The notes beneath the pieces are model-generated. The model was not told the DNA's origin. It did no database searches and worked only from the letters and a program-made list of their open reading frames with translations. A stretch of 36,951 nucleotides of DNA from Hyella patelloides LEGE 07179 (lineage in GTDB: Bacteria; Cyanobacteriota; Cyanobacteriia; Cyanobacteriales; Xenococcaceae). The stretch lies in contig NZ_LR213801.1 of assembly GCF_900659865.1 (NCBI RefSeq), positions 1 through 36,951 of the forward strand. Reading direction: 5' to 3'. Positions 1 through 8,939 of the stretch are shown here, piece by piece (position 1 is the stretch's first letter; every line of letters starts with the position of its first letter). A program made the position numbers and the translations under genes.

Positions 1-2189
1 ACTTGGGCTGTACCTGATTCCATTGCTTGAGAGACTTCTAGGGTTGCTGATTGGATTGTGGAGACAATGTTGGCAATTTCTTTAGTTGCTGCTGCCGATT
101 GTTCTGCCAATGCACCGACTTGTTCTGCAACAATGGTGAAACCTTCCCCATATTCTCCCGATCGCCCCGCTTCAACGGTGGCGTTAATGGCTAAGATATT
201 AGTTTTTAGGGCTATTTCTTCAATAAAAGAAACTGCTTGGGAGATTTTCTGCGAAGATTCTGCTAAACGCTTCATTTTTATAGCTGTTTCATCTGCTGTA
301 GTCCGCAGAGTTAAAATACTGTCTACAGTTAAATCCATATCACTGGCACTGTGCAAAACAGTATCATAAGTATCATCCGCAATCTTTTCTGCTTGACTGG
401 CATTTTCTGCTACTACCTGAATTGATTGAGACATCTTTTCTATAGAAGTTAGGGTATTACGAGTTTCTCTAGCCTCACCAGTAGCTCGATCTGCTAGAAG
501 ACGAATAGCTGCTTCGTTTTTCCTTAAAGAAGAACCTACTTGTCTAGCTGAGTGTTTGGTTTCAACGGCAATTTCTCGTAAGCTACTGACAATCGCATTA
601 AACAAGTCAGCAACCACACTTAGTTCCAGCGAATCCAAGCTCGCTCTCACTGTTAAATCCCCTTCTGTGGCATCGAAGATTTCATCTATTAGTTTATAAA
701 TTGCTGCTTCTAGCTGTTCTTTTTGTTGGCGTTGCTGTTCTGCAATATTTTTTTGTTCCTGTAGTAAGATTTGAACTCGATCTACTAGCTGGTTAAAGTT
801 ATCTGCCAAGGTTCTAGTTTCTCTAGTTCCTTCTATCCTAGCTATAGTATCCAGATTTCCTGCTGCTACCTGTTGTGTTGTTTCTGCTAGATTAGTCAAA
901 GGTTGGGACAATTGCTGCGCTAGAAGAATAATTAAACCAACTGAAGCACTACCAAGAACAATAGCTGTTAAAGCAAATACTATTAGCAATTTCCTGGCTT
1001 CTGCTGCTACCACCTTATAATCTACTCTGCTGATTGATACGTAGTCAGTATCGGGAACAGTGGACAAAATATAGATTTTGTTTTGATATTTGAATGAGAC
1101 AAGAGTACTGATTTTAGATAATATTTCTTCTTGATGAAGAATGACATCGGAAAATCCAGATTGTTGGGCAATTAATTGTTGTGCTTCTTTTAAAGTTAAA
1201 GAATTTTCAAGACCTTCCTGTTCCTCTAACTCTAACTCAAGAGCCAAGGAATTCCCCTCAACCCTGATCATAGTTTCAATGACTTCTACAATAGCTTCTC
1301 CACCAATTACTCGGCTGCCTTCTTCATTGTCGTCATCATCTTGATTGTTAGTGTCTTCGAGAGTATTAACTGTAGATTTTTCGTGTTCGATGGTGTAAAG
1401 AACAAAACTATCGTCAGGGTCAACAATTTGTAATTGGGAAGATTGCTGGTTTCTGGTATTGATATAGACACTAAGTTGGGAAATCAATCTCGTTACTGGA
1501 ATACTAGCTTTAATTACCCCAAGAAATTCTCCAGTTTGGGGTTCTTTTATTGCTTGAGAGAAAGAAATTACATTGGTATTTGCCGACTCATCAAACTCAG
1601 GTTCATTCATTGCTAGTCCTTTTTGTTGAGTGATTTTCCACCAATCTTCATCACTGTGGACAAAATCGGCGGTGGAGTTACTAAAAGCAACATTCAAGCC
1701 AGTACTCTCAGTCACCAAGATTGCCACAATTCGATCGGATTTAACTATCTGTTGTAAATATTTATTCAGGCTATCATTGGCTGTTAATCGTTGGGTGTTA
1801 GCAAAGTTTTTCTCTGGAACGGTAACGGGTTGTTTTGCTAATTTTTGCTCCTGAGCATCTTCGCTGCCTGTTTTCATCGCTTGAATTACTTCAGGATTAG
1901 CAGCAACCCAATCAATCTTTTTAAAAGAGTCTTCTACAAAAGCTACAATTGTTTTACTGGCTAAAAGAGATTCATTTTCAAGCTGCTCTACAAATTCAGT
2001 TTTGGCTCGACGTTCTGTAATAATATATCCGAGCGCACTAGCTATAGCTAAAGGAAATAATACTGCTGGTAAAATTCTCAACAGCAAACGACGACGGAGA
2101 GTACCAATTCTGTTAAACTTGCTTGTTAAAGACTTGATTGAGAAAGTTGCTTCTAATTCTGAGTCGGTAGATTTTTCTTCAGTAATCAT
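1..2189 (-). CDS. Methyl-accepting chemotaxis protein, membrane-bound (C-terminus cut by window edge)
   Basis: I translated this from the minus strand, where the frame stays open from ATG at 2189 to the window edge (about 729 codons). After a basic stretch, TM1 lies near residues 35-58. A large extracytoplasmic sensory region (about 60-395) follows, with an acidic DDDD-containing insert near 281-291. TM2 is near 401-423, then HAMP (QPLTNLAE...) and a second HAMP-like segment. The MCP signalling helices contain the tip NATVEAGRSGEYGEGF near residue 676. The arrangement fits a cyanobacterial transducer that senses a periplasmic signal and controls a CheA kinase. There is no GAF domain, unlike the other MCP in the window. 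No cheA or cheW sits upstream; partners may lie beyond the left edge. No Shine-Dalgarno sequence is evident at the start. Confidence 0.9.
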   Translation of the reverse strand, partial: MITEEKSTDSELEATFSIKSLTSKFNRIGTLRRRLLLRILPAVLFPLAIASALGYIITERRAKTEFVEQLENESLLASKTIVAFVEDSFKKIDWVAANPEVIQAMKTGSEDAQEQKLAKQPVTVPEKNFANTQRLTANDSLNKYLQQIVKSDRIVAILVTESTGLNVAFSNSTADFVHSDEDWWKITQQKGLAMNEPEFDESANTNVISFSQAIKEPQTGEFLGVIKASIPVTRLISQLSVYINTRNQQSSQLQIVDPDDSFVLYTIEHEKSTVNTLEDTNNQDDDDNEEGSRVIGGEAIVEVIETMIRVEGNSLALELELEEQEGLENSLTLKEAQQLIAQQSGFSDVILHQEEILSKISTLVSFKYQNKIYILSTVPDTDYVSISRVDYKVVAAEARKLLIVFALTAIVLGSASVGLIILLAQQLSQPLTNLAETTQQVAAGNLDTIARIEGTRETRTLADNFNQLVDRVQILLQEQKNIAEQQRQQKEQLEAAIYKLIDEIFDATEGDLTVRASLDSLELSVVADLFNAIVSSLREIAVETKHSARQVGSSLRKNEAAIRLLADRATGEARETRNTLTSIEKMSQSIQVVAENASQAEKIADDTYDTVLHSASDMDLTVDSILTLRTTADETAIKMKRLAESSQKISQAVSFIEEIALKTNILAINATVEAGRSGEYGEGFTIVAEQVGALAEQSAAATKEIANIVSTIQSATLEVSQAMESGTAQ

Positions 2190-2454
2190 AGCAATCGCAA
2201 ATTATGTATTTGTGTTTATCCGACGAGAAACCTTGCCATAGCTCAGTTACTGCAGATTGCGATCAAAGCTTCTAAGATGCGGTCAAAATCGAATACAGAA
2301 ATATGGCTTATTGTCTTGCACTACACCACATGGATAAAGTAAATTAAGGCTTCTAGAACATTATTAATTTTCAGTCTATTTACAGAGTTTAGCTCGAACT
2401 TGGTGAAGAAGTTGATACTAAGGCTTTTTGGCAAATACGAACAAAACAAAGTAG

Positions 2455-3942
2455 TTATTGCGCTAGTTGTGGAACAAAAGGAGATTGAAAGCTATCTAGT
2501 ACTCGTTCGATTTCGTTGGCAACAGCTAATAAGTTCATGTCTTGCCATCTTTTGCCCACAATTTGCACTCCTATGGGTAGTCCTGTTTGGCTTTTTCCGA
2601 TGGGGATTACAACCACGGGATTACCCAGCAAGTTAAAAGGCATAGTGTAACCGCCAGAAGCTAGAAGATAAGGCAACTTAACCCCATCAACAGCTATAAA
2701 TCGATTAGGCGCACAATGAGGAAATGCAGGAGTTATTGCTACAGGACAGATCCAAGCATCCCATCTTTCTAAAAAATGCTCCATTTGGCTAATTTGGCGA
2801 TCGCGTTCGGCGAGTAAAGTGTTGTACTTTGCCACACTGGGGGGAAAAGTCAGATTTCCTTTTTTGGTTAAGGGAGTACCTGATTTAAAAGTGGTTTGGG
2901 TACGGGCATAAAACTCAGTAACAACACCTAGCCACATTCCCTGTAAAATACTCCATTGAGAAGCAGAGATAAATAATTCATAACCAGCACAAACACTGTA
3001 ATTGGCTAAAGCTTCTTCCCAATCAAAATCTGGAGGCTGGCATTCTTCTAATTGACAACCAGCATCTGATAGACGGTTGACAAGGTTTTTAATTGCACTG
3101 CGGGTATCTTGGCTGACAGGTAAAAAATCATAGCCATAAGTCCAGGCAATTTTAAGATCGGTAAGTTTTTTGTTTGTTGGTCGATTTAATGCTAAAGGAG
3201 GAATTTCTGGCTGTTTGCTATCTGCTCCTGTAATGATAGTAAAGCAGAGTTGTAAATCTTTTACCGAGCGGGCTAAAGGCCCAACTCTAAGCATACGGCG
3301 AATGTGCTTGGTTTTTCCTGGTAATTCGGGAATGTGTCCTGTAGTAGGGACTCTGCGATCTGTCGGCATAAATCCAAAAACACCACAAAAATGCGCTGGT
3401 TGACGAATTGAACCACCAATATCACTGCCAATATCTAATGCAGAAAAACTAGCAGCGATCGCACTTGCCGATCCGCCGCTACTACCCCCTACTGTATAGT
3501 CTGTGTTCCAAGAGTTATTAGTCTGTCCGAAAACAGGATTATTGGTTTGATAATCTCCTGCAAGCTCTGCGGAGTTGGTTTTCCCTAAAATGATTGCTCC
3601 TGCTGCTTTTAAACGAGCTACAGTGGTGGCATCTTCCGAGGGAACATAATCTTTCAATGGTGGATAACCCGCAGTGGTTTTAAGCCCCGCCGTTGCCAAA
3701 GTATCTTTAATTGTAACGGGAACACCATGTAACACTCCCCAGTTTTCACCTTTAGCTAGAGCTTCATCGGCTGTTTTAGCTCTTTGCATGGCTTTTTCAG
3801 CATCTAAGGTGACAATGGCATTTATCTGGCTGTTATATCGCTCTATTTGTTGCAAATAAGCCTCTAAAACTTCCACCGCAGAAATTTCTTGCTGACGAAT
3901 CATCCGAGCCAGTTCCGAAGCAGAGGTCAAAATAATCTTCAT
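2455..3942 (-). CDS. Amidase-signature family hydrolase
   Basis: This 495-residue protein belongs to the amidase signature family, which hydrolyses amide bonds with a Ser-cisSer-Lys triad. All three residues are visible: K79 in VTIKD, S154 in GGSSGGSAS, and S178 in DIGGSIRQPAHFCG. The positions match those of GatA. The C-terminal part (LPIGVQIVGKRWQDMNLL) is also typical of the family. It is probably not the GatA subunit of the tRNA amidotransferase: the substrate-binding half looks closer to stand-alone amidases, and no gatB or gatC is nearby. The substrate cannot be deduced. It is divergent from a TetR-type gene across a 78-bp gap with dyads, so local control by that regulator is likely. 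No signal peptide, so it should be cytoplasmic. Confidence 0.93.
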   Translation of the reverse strand: MKIILTSASELARMIRQQEISAVEVLEAYLQQIERYNSQINAIVTLDAEKAMQRAKTADEALAKGENWGVLHGVPVTIKDTLATAGLKTTAGYPPLKDYVPSEDATTVARLKAAGAIILGKTNSAELAGDYQTNNPVFGQTNNSWNTDYTVGGSSGGSASAIAASFSALDIGSDIGGSIRQPAHFCGVFGFMPTDRRVPTTGHIPELPGKTKHIRRMLRVGPLARSVKDLQLCFTIITGADSKQPEIPPLALNRPTNKKLTDLKIAWTYGYDFLPVSQDTRSAIKNLVNRLSDAGCQLEECQPPDFDWEEALANYSVCAGYELFISASQWSILQGMWLGVVTEFYARTQTTFKSGTPLTKKGNLTFPPSVAKYNTLLAERDRQISQMEHFLERWDAWICPVAITPAFPHCAPNRFIAVDGVKLPYLLASGGYTMPFNLLGNPVVVIPIGKSQTGLPIGVQIVGKRWQDMNLLAVANEIERVLDSFQSPFVPQLAQ

Positions 3943-3968
3943 TTCTCACGATCTAATACAATAAATTC

Positions 3969-3981
3969 AATTAAGTTAATT
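3969..3981. promoter_or_regulatory. Small dyad in the amidase/tetR gap
   Basis: A perfect inverted repeat, AATTAA and TTAATT around a central G, shares the GTTAA core with the larger dyad 10 bp away. It lies closer to the amidase start at 3942. It could be a second operator half or simply part of an AT-rich promoter. Confidence 0.4.
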
Positions 3982-3990
3982 ATATTCACT

Positions 3991-4013
3991 TTTAGTTAAC
4001 AGTATTAACTAAA
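3991..4013. promoter_or_regulatory. Candidate TetR operator (9-bp perfect inverted repeat)
   Basis: The arms TTTAGTTAA (3991-3999) and TTAACTAAA (4005-4013) are perfect reverse complements separated by CAGTA. The dyad ends 7 bp before the tetR ATG and lies 48 bp upstream of the divergent amidase start. TetR-family proteins usually bind such dyads between their own gene and a divergent target, so this is the best operator candidate. Binding is inferred from position and symmetry only. Confidence 0.6.
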
Positions 4014-4020
4014 TTGGTTT

Positions 4021-4608
4021 ATGGGTCGTCCAAAAAAAGAAAACTCTTTAACGCAACAAGATATCGTCGAAGCAGCGATCGCTTGTATTGAGAAAGAAGG
4101 AGAATCTGCCCTTGGTGTTAATCGGGTAGCGCGAGAATTAGGGATTAAACCTCCTGCAATTTATAAGCATCTCAACGGCAATGCAGGATTAAAAAAAGCC
4201 GTAGTTTTAGCTATTTATCGACGTTTTTTCAACTATTTTAGCCAGAAAACTTTTGGTTTGAACGATCCCCGCGCTTTTTTACAAGCAGGAGGTCAAGCGA
4301 CTCGTGATTTTGCAAGGTTACATCCTGGTCTTTATCGTGTGATGACGCAATTTCAATTACAACCAGAAGATCCTGAATCAGCTTTAATAATCAAGGAATC
4401 TCAAACTTTTTTTAAAGCTTTTTTATGGTCTGAAGATATTAACGAAGCCCAATTAATCGACATTATGAGAATGACAAATTCAGCAATTGTGGGTTTTATT
4501 ACTTTGGAACAATCAGGACTATTAACTTTACCCCGCTCTACTAATGATAGTTTTGAGGTCATGCTCGATGCTTTATTCGTAGCAATTGAACACCTGAGAA
4601 AAAATTGA
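4021..4608 (+). CDS. TetR/AcrR-family transcriptional regulator
   Basis: This 195-residue protein has a TetR-type helix-turn-helix near residues 12-56 (DIVEAAIACIEKEG, then GVNRVARELGIKPPAIYKHL). Its all-helical ligand-binding part contains HPGLYRVMTQF, which resembles the TetR_C_33/WHG type of C-terminal domain. Such proteins normally repress a neighbouring gene until a small molecule binds. The divergent amidase gene and the palindrome just upstream of this ATG suggest that it controls the amidase and itself. The inducer is unknown; an amide substrate or product is a reasonable guess. The ATG directly follows the dyad and no strong ribosome-binding site is visible. Confidence 0.92.
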   Translation: MGRPKKENSLTQQDIVEAAIACIEKEGESALGVNRVARELGIKPPAIYKHLNGNAGLKKAVVLAIYRRFFNYFSQKTFGLNDPRAFLQAGGQATRDFARLHPGLYRVMTQFQLQPEDPESALIIKESQTFFKAFLWSEDINEAQLIDIMRMTNSAIVGFITLEQSGLLTLPRSTNDSFEVMLDALFVAIEHLRKN

Positions 4609-4670
4609 TCTTTACCTCTGAGGGTAGGAGATGTCAGTCAGTTTAAAACTGCAATTTCTGTTTGAGCCTC

Positions 4671-4700
4671 GAATCCCCGCCATTTTAAGATGGGGAGTAG
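4671..4700. repeat. Possible IS200/IS605-type end remnant
   Basis: A GAATCCCC motif at 4671-4678 is followed after a short spacer by GGGGAG at 4692-4697. The C and G runs can pair as a small imperfect hairpin. Cyanobacterial IS200/IS605 right ends, which also form the 3' part of the TnpB guide RNA, often look like this. No tnpA or tnpB is present, so at most it is a solo remnant. The hairpin is weak and the call tentative. Confidence 0.25.
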
Positions 4701-4780
4701 GTCGATAATCTAATCTTGTATAGCTATAACTAATGTTGAGACTACAATTTGAATCAGGGTTAATGCCATTGCCTCTACAA

Positions 4781-5266
4781 TTAGTGAACATAAGGTGCTA
4801 ATTCTGTCCATAAATCGGGAAATTGTTTTTGAAAATAACTCTCTGTCGCAATTTCCATATCTCGGTAATCAAAACCAGGAGTAACTGCTTCGCCGATCAA
4901 GCCAAATTCGCCTTCTTCCAATACCGCAGCTTTCCAAAACCCCCCAGGGACTAATAACTGTGCAACTTCTCCTTGAGCAAAATTAAGTCCCAACTTAACT
5001 TTTGTCAACTTTCCTGATGGCTCAATAATTAAATAGGTGATAGCAGAGCCAAAATGGAAATAATGCATGATATCCGACTGATTGCGATGAAAATGATCGA
5101 TAGATCGATCGTCTGTTAGTAAATAATAAATGGAAGTTAATAAAGCTCTGTCTTTACCTTCTCTATTAGTAGATAAAGTTTCTTCCGAACGATGAGTTTC
5201 TCTAAAATACCCCCCTTCAACGTGTTCTACAAGAGATAATTGCTGAATTAAATCGTGTTTGTTCAT
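4781..5266 (-). CDS. DUF985 (Cupin_5) family protein
   Basis: This 161-residue protein fits the DUF985/Cupin_5 family of small beta-barrel proteins. Family blocks appear in order: VEGGYFRETHRS near the N-terminus, TSIYYLL, a SDxMHYFHFG block, and QLLVPGGFWKAAVL followed by FGLIGEAVTPGFDYRDMEIA. Length is normal for the family. Some relatives have been structurally studied, but no general enzymatic role is established, so none is assigned. It is the 3'-most gene of a minus-strand series, separated from ycf45 by about 300 bp containing a tandem duplication, so it probably has its own promoter. No signal peptide. Confidence 0.9.
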   Translation of the reverse strand: MNKHDLIQQLSLVEHVEGGYFRETHRSEETLSTNREGKDRALLTSIYYLLTDDRSIDHFHRNQSDIMHYFHFGSAITYLIIEPSGKLTKVKLGLNFAQGEVAQLLVPGGFWKAAVLEEGEFGLIGEAVTPGFDYRDMEIATESYFQKQFPDLWTELAPYVH

Positions 5267-5370
5267 AAGAAATAAAATAATGTCAGACTGTTTTATTCAG
5301 ATGAATTATGAAGGATAAATTATGAAGAACTAAGAAATCACAAACAATTACAAGGAATGTACTATATCAA

Positions 5371-5589
5371 CTACTAATAATTAACTACTAAATAATAGAT
5401 AAAAATACCTGTTTTTTGATACCTGATCCTTCATCCCTTATCCTTCATCCTTTACTTATGCTGGATAGATTCGTAAACGACTACTAATGATTAACTACTA
5501 ATAATAGATAAAAATACCTGTTTTTTGATACTTCATCCTTCATCCCTTATCCTTCATACTTTACTTATGCTGGATAGATTCGTAAACGA
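5371..5589. repeat. 110-bp tandem duplication covering the 3' end of ycf45
   Basis: Copy 1 is 5371-5480 (110 bp) and copy 2 is 5481-5589 (109 bp). They differ at about four positions plus one 1-bp indel, so they are roughly 95% identical and directly adjacent. Copy 2 includes the last seven codons and stop of the ycf45-type gene (LRIYPA then TAA). Copy 1 carries the same codons as a detached remnant near 5456-5480. Each copy also contains degenerate heptads of the TTCATCC type. The pattern indicates a fairly recent tandem duplication. Confidence 0.93.
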
Positions 5590-7313
5590 CGGTTGGGTTC
5601 CTCGCCGAAGCTATCAGACTGTAAGCGATAATGCTCCACTAACTCATGTTGCATTTTTCTAACCTTTGCCGATCGCGGAAGTAATTCTACTGGTTGTCCT
5701 TGAGGAATCACTATTTGCTCTACAGCGAGTCTTGCTTCTTCTAACGCTTCGATTTCATCATCATTACCTGCTTTGGTAAAAAGACGCATATCGGTGGCTT
5801 CTGGTACATTAGGGTCATCTAAGTTAAGTAACTGCCGTAAAACCCTGGTTATTTGAGGAATAGTATTAGATTTAACTGCATGAATCGGCAAATGGTGATT
5901 TTTAGCTAACTGTCGCAAACGAGAATGGTGTTTAATCTGCGATCGCAAAGCAATGACGGCATCCGCACCATCCAAGTCTTTGGTTAACATTATAGGTAAA
6001 TCTAACACCCCAATTACCTGCTCTAACTGAGAGCGACCGATACCATAAGGATAGATATAAACGGGCCAATCTTCCCCATTAGGCCCTGGTGTCCGCAGCT
6101 TGTTACTATGAGGTTCTTGAGTTTGCCAAGAACTTTCTAGCATTTGCTCAAACTGAGGATTTTGCTTTTTTTTGCGCTTACTACCAAAACTGGCAACAGG
6201 GTTCATTTTACCCGATGCTCGCCAACCTCCAGGACCCAAAGAAGGAGTCATACTTCGATTTACTAGAGTGTTGGCATCAAGTTGAGCTTCTTCGTGGATG
6301 ACCGATACTTCCCCATTATCATTCACTGTACGAATCTGAGTTGCAGGTTCAATACCTCGTAATAAGGTATCGATAGTTTCTGCGGTGTCTTCATGAACTA
6401 CCCAGCGTTGTCTTTCCAGCATTTCTACAGCGATCGCAAAAGTAGGCGGTGCTTTGCGCTCTAGAACGGTTTTTTGCGATCTTCTACGTCTGGCTTCATC
6501 ATCTCCCAAGGTAACTGCTTGAACACCTCCTACCAAATCAGAAAGAGTAGGATTTTTCACTAAGTTAGCCAGGCTATTACCATGTGCCGTTCCTACTAAT
6601 TGGACACCTCGTTCGGCAATTGTACGGGCTGCGAGGGCTTCTAACTCGGTACTAATTTCATCAATTACAATCACTTCAGGCATATGGTTTTCCACCGCTT
6701 CGATCATTACCTGATGTTGCAACTCAGGACGAGCTACCTGCATCCGACGAGCGCGACCAATAGCAGGGTGAGGAATATCTCCATCTCCTGCAATTTCATT
6801 AGAAGTATCGATGATGACAACACGTTTATTCAAATCGTCTGCCAAAACTCTGGCAATTTCCCGCAAAGCAGTGGTTTTACCCACTCCAGGACGACCTAAA
6901 AGCAGTATTGATTGACCAGTTTCCACTAAGTCACGAATCATGACAATAGTGCCAAATACCGCCCGACCAATACGACAAGTCAGACCGATAATTTCTCCTG
7001 CGCGATTGCGAATTGCACTAATGCGATGGAGTGTTCTTTCAATACCAGCACGGTTATCAGCACCAAACATTCCTACTCGCTCAACGCAGTGTTGGATGTC
7101 TTCTTTGGTGATGGTTGATTCTCCTAAATATGTGACCTCATTATGAAAACGAGCTTCTGGTAATCGCCCCAAATCCATCACGATTTCAATTAGATTATCT
7201 TTTTGAGAATGACTATTAACTTGGGTGAGTATTGTCTCTGGTAATATTGCCAATAACTTTTCTAGGTTATCGGTAATTTGCATACGATGGGATGCTATTT
7301 TCTCTTGTGTCAT
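5565..7313 (-). CDS. ycf45: Ycf45-type AAA ATPase with C-terminal R3H domain
   Basis: This 582-residue protein resembles the Ycf45 family of cyanobacteria and some plastids, whose ATPase part is related to SpoIIIAA. The P-loop GRPGVGKTT is at 140-148 (K146), with Walker B VIVIDEI near 215. An arginine-rich block (DDEARRRRSQKTVLERK) follows. The C-terminus has an R3H nucleic-acid-binding segment (PRSAKVRKMQHELVEHY) and ends RRLRIYPA. The role is thought to involve nucleic-acid binding but is not settled. Its last codons are part of a tandem duplication extending downstream. ldpA lies immediately upstream on the same strand with a gap of about 270 bp. Confidence 0.92.
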   Translation of the reverse strand: MTQEKIASHRMQITDNLEKLLAILPETILTQVNSHSQKDNLIEIVMDLGRLPEARFHNEVTYLGESTITKEDIQHCVERVGMFGADNRAGIERTLHRISAIRNRAGEIIGLTCRIGRAVFGTIVMIRDLVETGQSILLLGRPGVGKTTALREIARVLADDLNKRVVIIDTSNEIAGDGDIPHPAIGRARRMQVARPELQHQVMIEAVENHMPEVIVIDEISTELEALAARTIAERGVQLVGTAHGNSLANLVKNPTLSDLVGGVQAVTLGDDEARRRRSQKTVLERKAPPTFAIAVEMLERQRWVVHEDTAETIDTLLRGIEPATQIRTVNDNGEVSVIHEEAQLDANTLVNRSMTPSLGPGGWRASGKMNPVASFGSKRKKKQNPQFEQMLESSWQTQEPHSNKLRTPGPNGEDWPVYIYPYGIGRSQLEQVIGVLDLPIMLTKDLDGADAVIALRSQIKHHSRLRQLAKNHHLPIHAVKSNTIPQITRVLRQLLNLDDPNVPEATDMRLFTKAGNDDEIEALEEARLAVEQIVIPQGQPVELLPRSAKVRKMQHELVEHYRLQSDSFGEEPNRRLRIYPA

Positions 7314-7582
7314 TCAGATTAATTTGATTTATCAAGTAAGCTAGTTTTAATGACAAGGGATGCTGGGTAATTCCAGCTTTTCCAATCGCCATGTTGATAT
7401 TTTGCCTCTGCCAAACAAATACCAGGAATTAAGGTTATGATGCAAAAATATTTTCTTAATTAGGTATTAACTTAACTAAATAAAAAAGTATTTTCCGATC
7501 GATTTACATTCTTCATTAAACAATCGTTGATTGATAATTTTGTAAATCAATAACTCAAAAACAGTTATGGCTATTCCCTGGT

Positions 7583-8692
7583 TTAGCGAGAGATTGTTTG
7601 AGGAACTTGAGTTTTTATTTGGGTAACTAAACTATGTGCCTGCTTCACTGCTTGCTGCAATAATTGAGGGTTGTTTTCCAATATCTTGGTTGGAGAATTT
7701 ACCTCATGACCTAACATTTCTAGCTGTTCTAAAGTTGGTAGAATTAAAGAGCGAGCATAGCTGCCATAAGCAACCCCAGAAACTTTTTTGTTATTAATAC
7801 CATCACTATTTATCTTATTTTGCGGTTTTTTGAGCATTCCTGCGGACTTGAGCTTAGTTATAGTGTAACCATTTGTCCCTCCTGCAAGCTGCACATATCC
7901 TGGTAAATTAGCACCAATTATTTTTTTAGCAAATTTCACCGCAGCGTGGGTTGTTCCCGCACCGATATCGCCACTCATGGGACGACCATCGGTTTGCCAA
8001 ATCAAAGGACAAGGCAAAGGAGCGATCAATGCATACAGCGATCGCATATACTGAATTACATCAGGTGCATCAGAACAACTAATGGCTAGCACCTTTAACT
8101 GCTTAACCACAGGATAAATTGTTTGCCATAGCCTATGGAACTGCTCAAAATGCCCTGCTTGAGTATGAATTTCAATGGCATCAATCCCCATTTCCTCAAT
8201 CCAAGGAATCACAGTCTGGGGAGTAGACACATAAGAACGAGTTAAAATTAAATTTTCAGGACAGATTGGCAAACAGCGTCCGCAACCATAGCAAAGACTA
8301 TCAATTACCCCAAAATCATTAATTGCTTGGGCAGGACAAATCTTTACACAAGGACGAGGGCAATCTGCGGGACATTGGATGCTCTCAAATTCTGCTTTCC
8401 GAAAATGGGGGTCTTCATCATCATTTAAACTCACCATTAATAAAGGTTGTTTGCTCTTTATCGAGCCTTCTTGCTGCTGAGTGTCACTTAGTTTAGCTGC
8501 AACAGAAATTCCCTCTTGGGCTGCGGAAATAACTGCTTTATCGGCTGCAACGTCAATACAATCTGCACCAGCAAGACTGTATGCCAATGCTAAAGAGCGA
8601 ATCGCAGGAAGATGTTGATAACTAGCTCCACAAATTAACTTGAACCAGTTACCCTCGGTCAATGATTTTAATCGGTATGCTTGATTATTCAC
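7583..8692 (-). CDS. ldpA: LdpA, iron-sulfur protein of circadian light input
   Basis: This 369-residue protein matches LdpA (light-dependent period), a redox-active Fe-S protein that tunes circadian period to light intensity in Synechococcus elongatus by sensing cellular redox state. Two ferredoxin-like cysteine clusters are visible: C107, C111, C115, C119 and C134, C137, C140, C144. The N-terminal LICGASYQHLPAIRSLALAY and later LPGYVQLAGGTNGYT also fit the family. No kai genes are in the window. The minus-strand neighbour downstream is ycf45. AT-rich inverted repeats lie just after the stop (7529-7567) and may help end transcription. Confidence 0.9.
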   Translation of the reverse strand: MNNQAYRLKSLTEGNWFKLICGASYQHLPAIRSLALAYSLAGADCIDVAADKAVISAAQEGISVAAKLSDTQQQEGSIKSKQPLLMVSLNDDEDPHFRKAEFESIQCPADCPRPCVKICPAQAINDFGVIDSLCYGCGRCLPICPENLILTRSYVSTPQTVIPWIEEMGIDAIEIHTQAGHFEQFHRLWQTIYPVVKQLKVLAISCSDAPDVIQYMRSLYALIAPLPCPLIWQTDGRPMSGDIGAGTTHAAVKFAKKIIGANLPGYVQLAGGTNGYTITKLKSAGMLKKPQNKINSDGINNKKVSGVAYGSYARSLILPTLEQLEMLGHEVNSPTKILENNPQLLQQAVKQAHSLVTQIKTQVPQTISR

Positions 8693-8869
8693 ACCTTAAA
8701 TCATATCAGTAGTTTAGTTTGTTAATAGGTAGCTATCGATCATTACTTAAATAAATTTACTACTGGAATCTAGTATATAACATTTTATACTACAAAAACA
8801 TTCATAAATACAAAACTTAATCGTGATTTTTAGGCTCGGCATTAATTAATATTTGACGGGGATAAAGTA

Positions 8870-8907
8870 AATCCCGACAATACAATCAAATAAGTATCAT
8901 CGGGATT
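8870..8907 (-). terminator. Hairpin terminator downstream of the clpC-type gene
   Basis: Arms AATCCCGA (8870-8877) and TCGGGATT (8900-8907) are perfectly complementary. A 2x2 internal loop is followed by a further ATAC/GTAT stem and a 10-base loop. Read on the minus strand it lies 33 bp after the clpC-type stop codon and runs into a T-rich stretch, so it probably terminates that gene. Confidence 0.65.
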
Positions 8908-8939
8908 CTATTTTCAAGATTTAAGGGAAATCTCTAAAA

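Noticed and set aside
2455-3942. GatA subunit of the Glu-tRNA amidotransferase
   Set aside because: The triad positions match GatA, but these are shared by the whole amidase family. No gatB or gatC is nearby and the divergent TetR gene fits a specialised amidase better.
4665-4690. tRNA T-arm-like sequence around GCCTCGAATCCCCGCC
   Set aside because: No acceptor stem, D arm or anticodon arm could be built around it.
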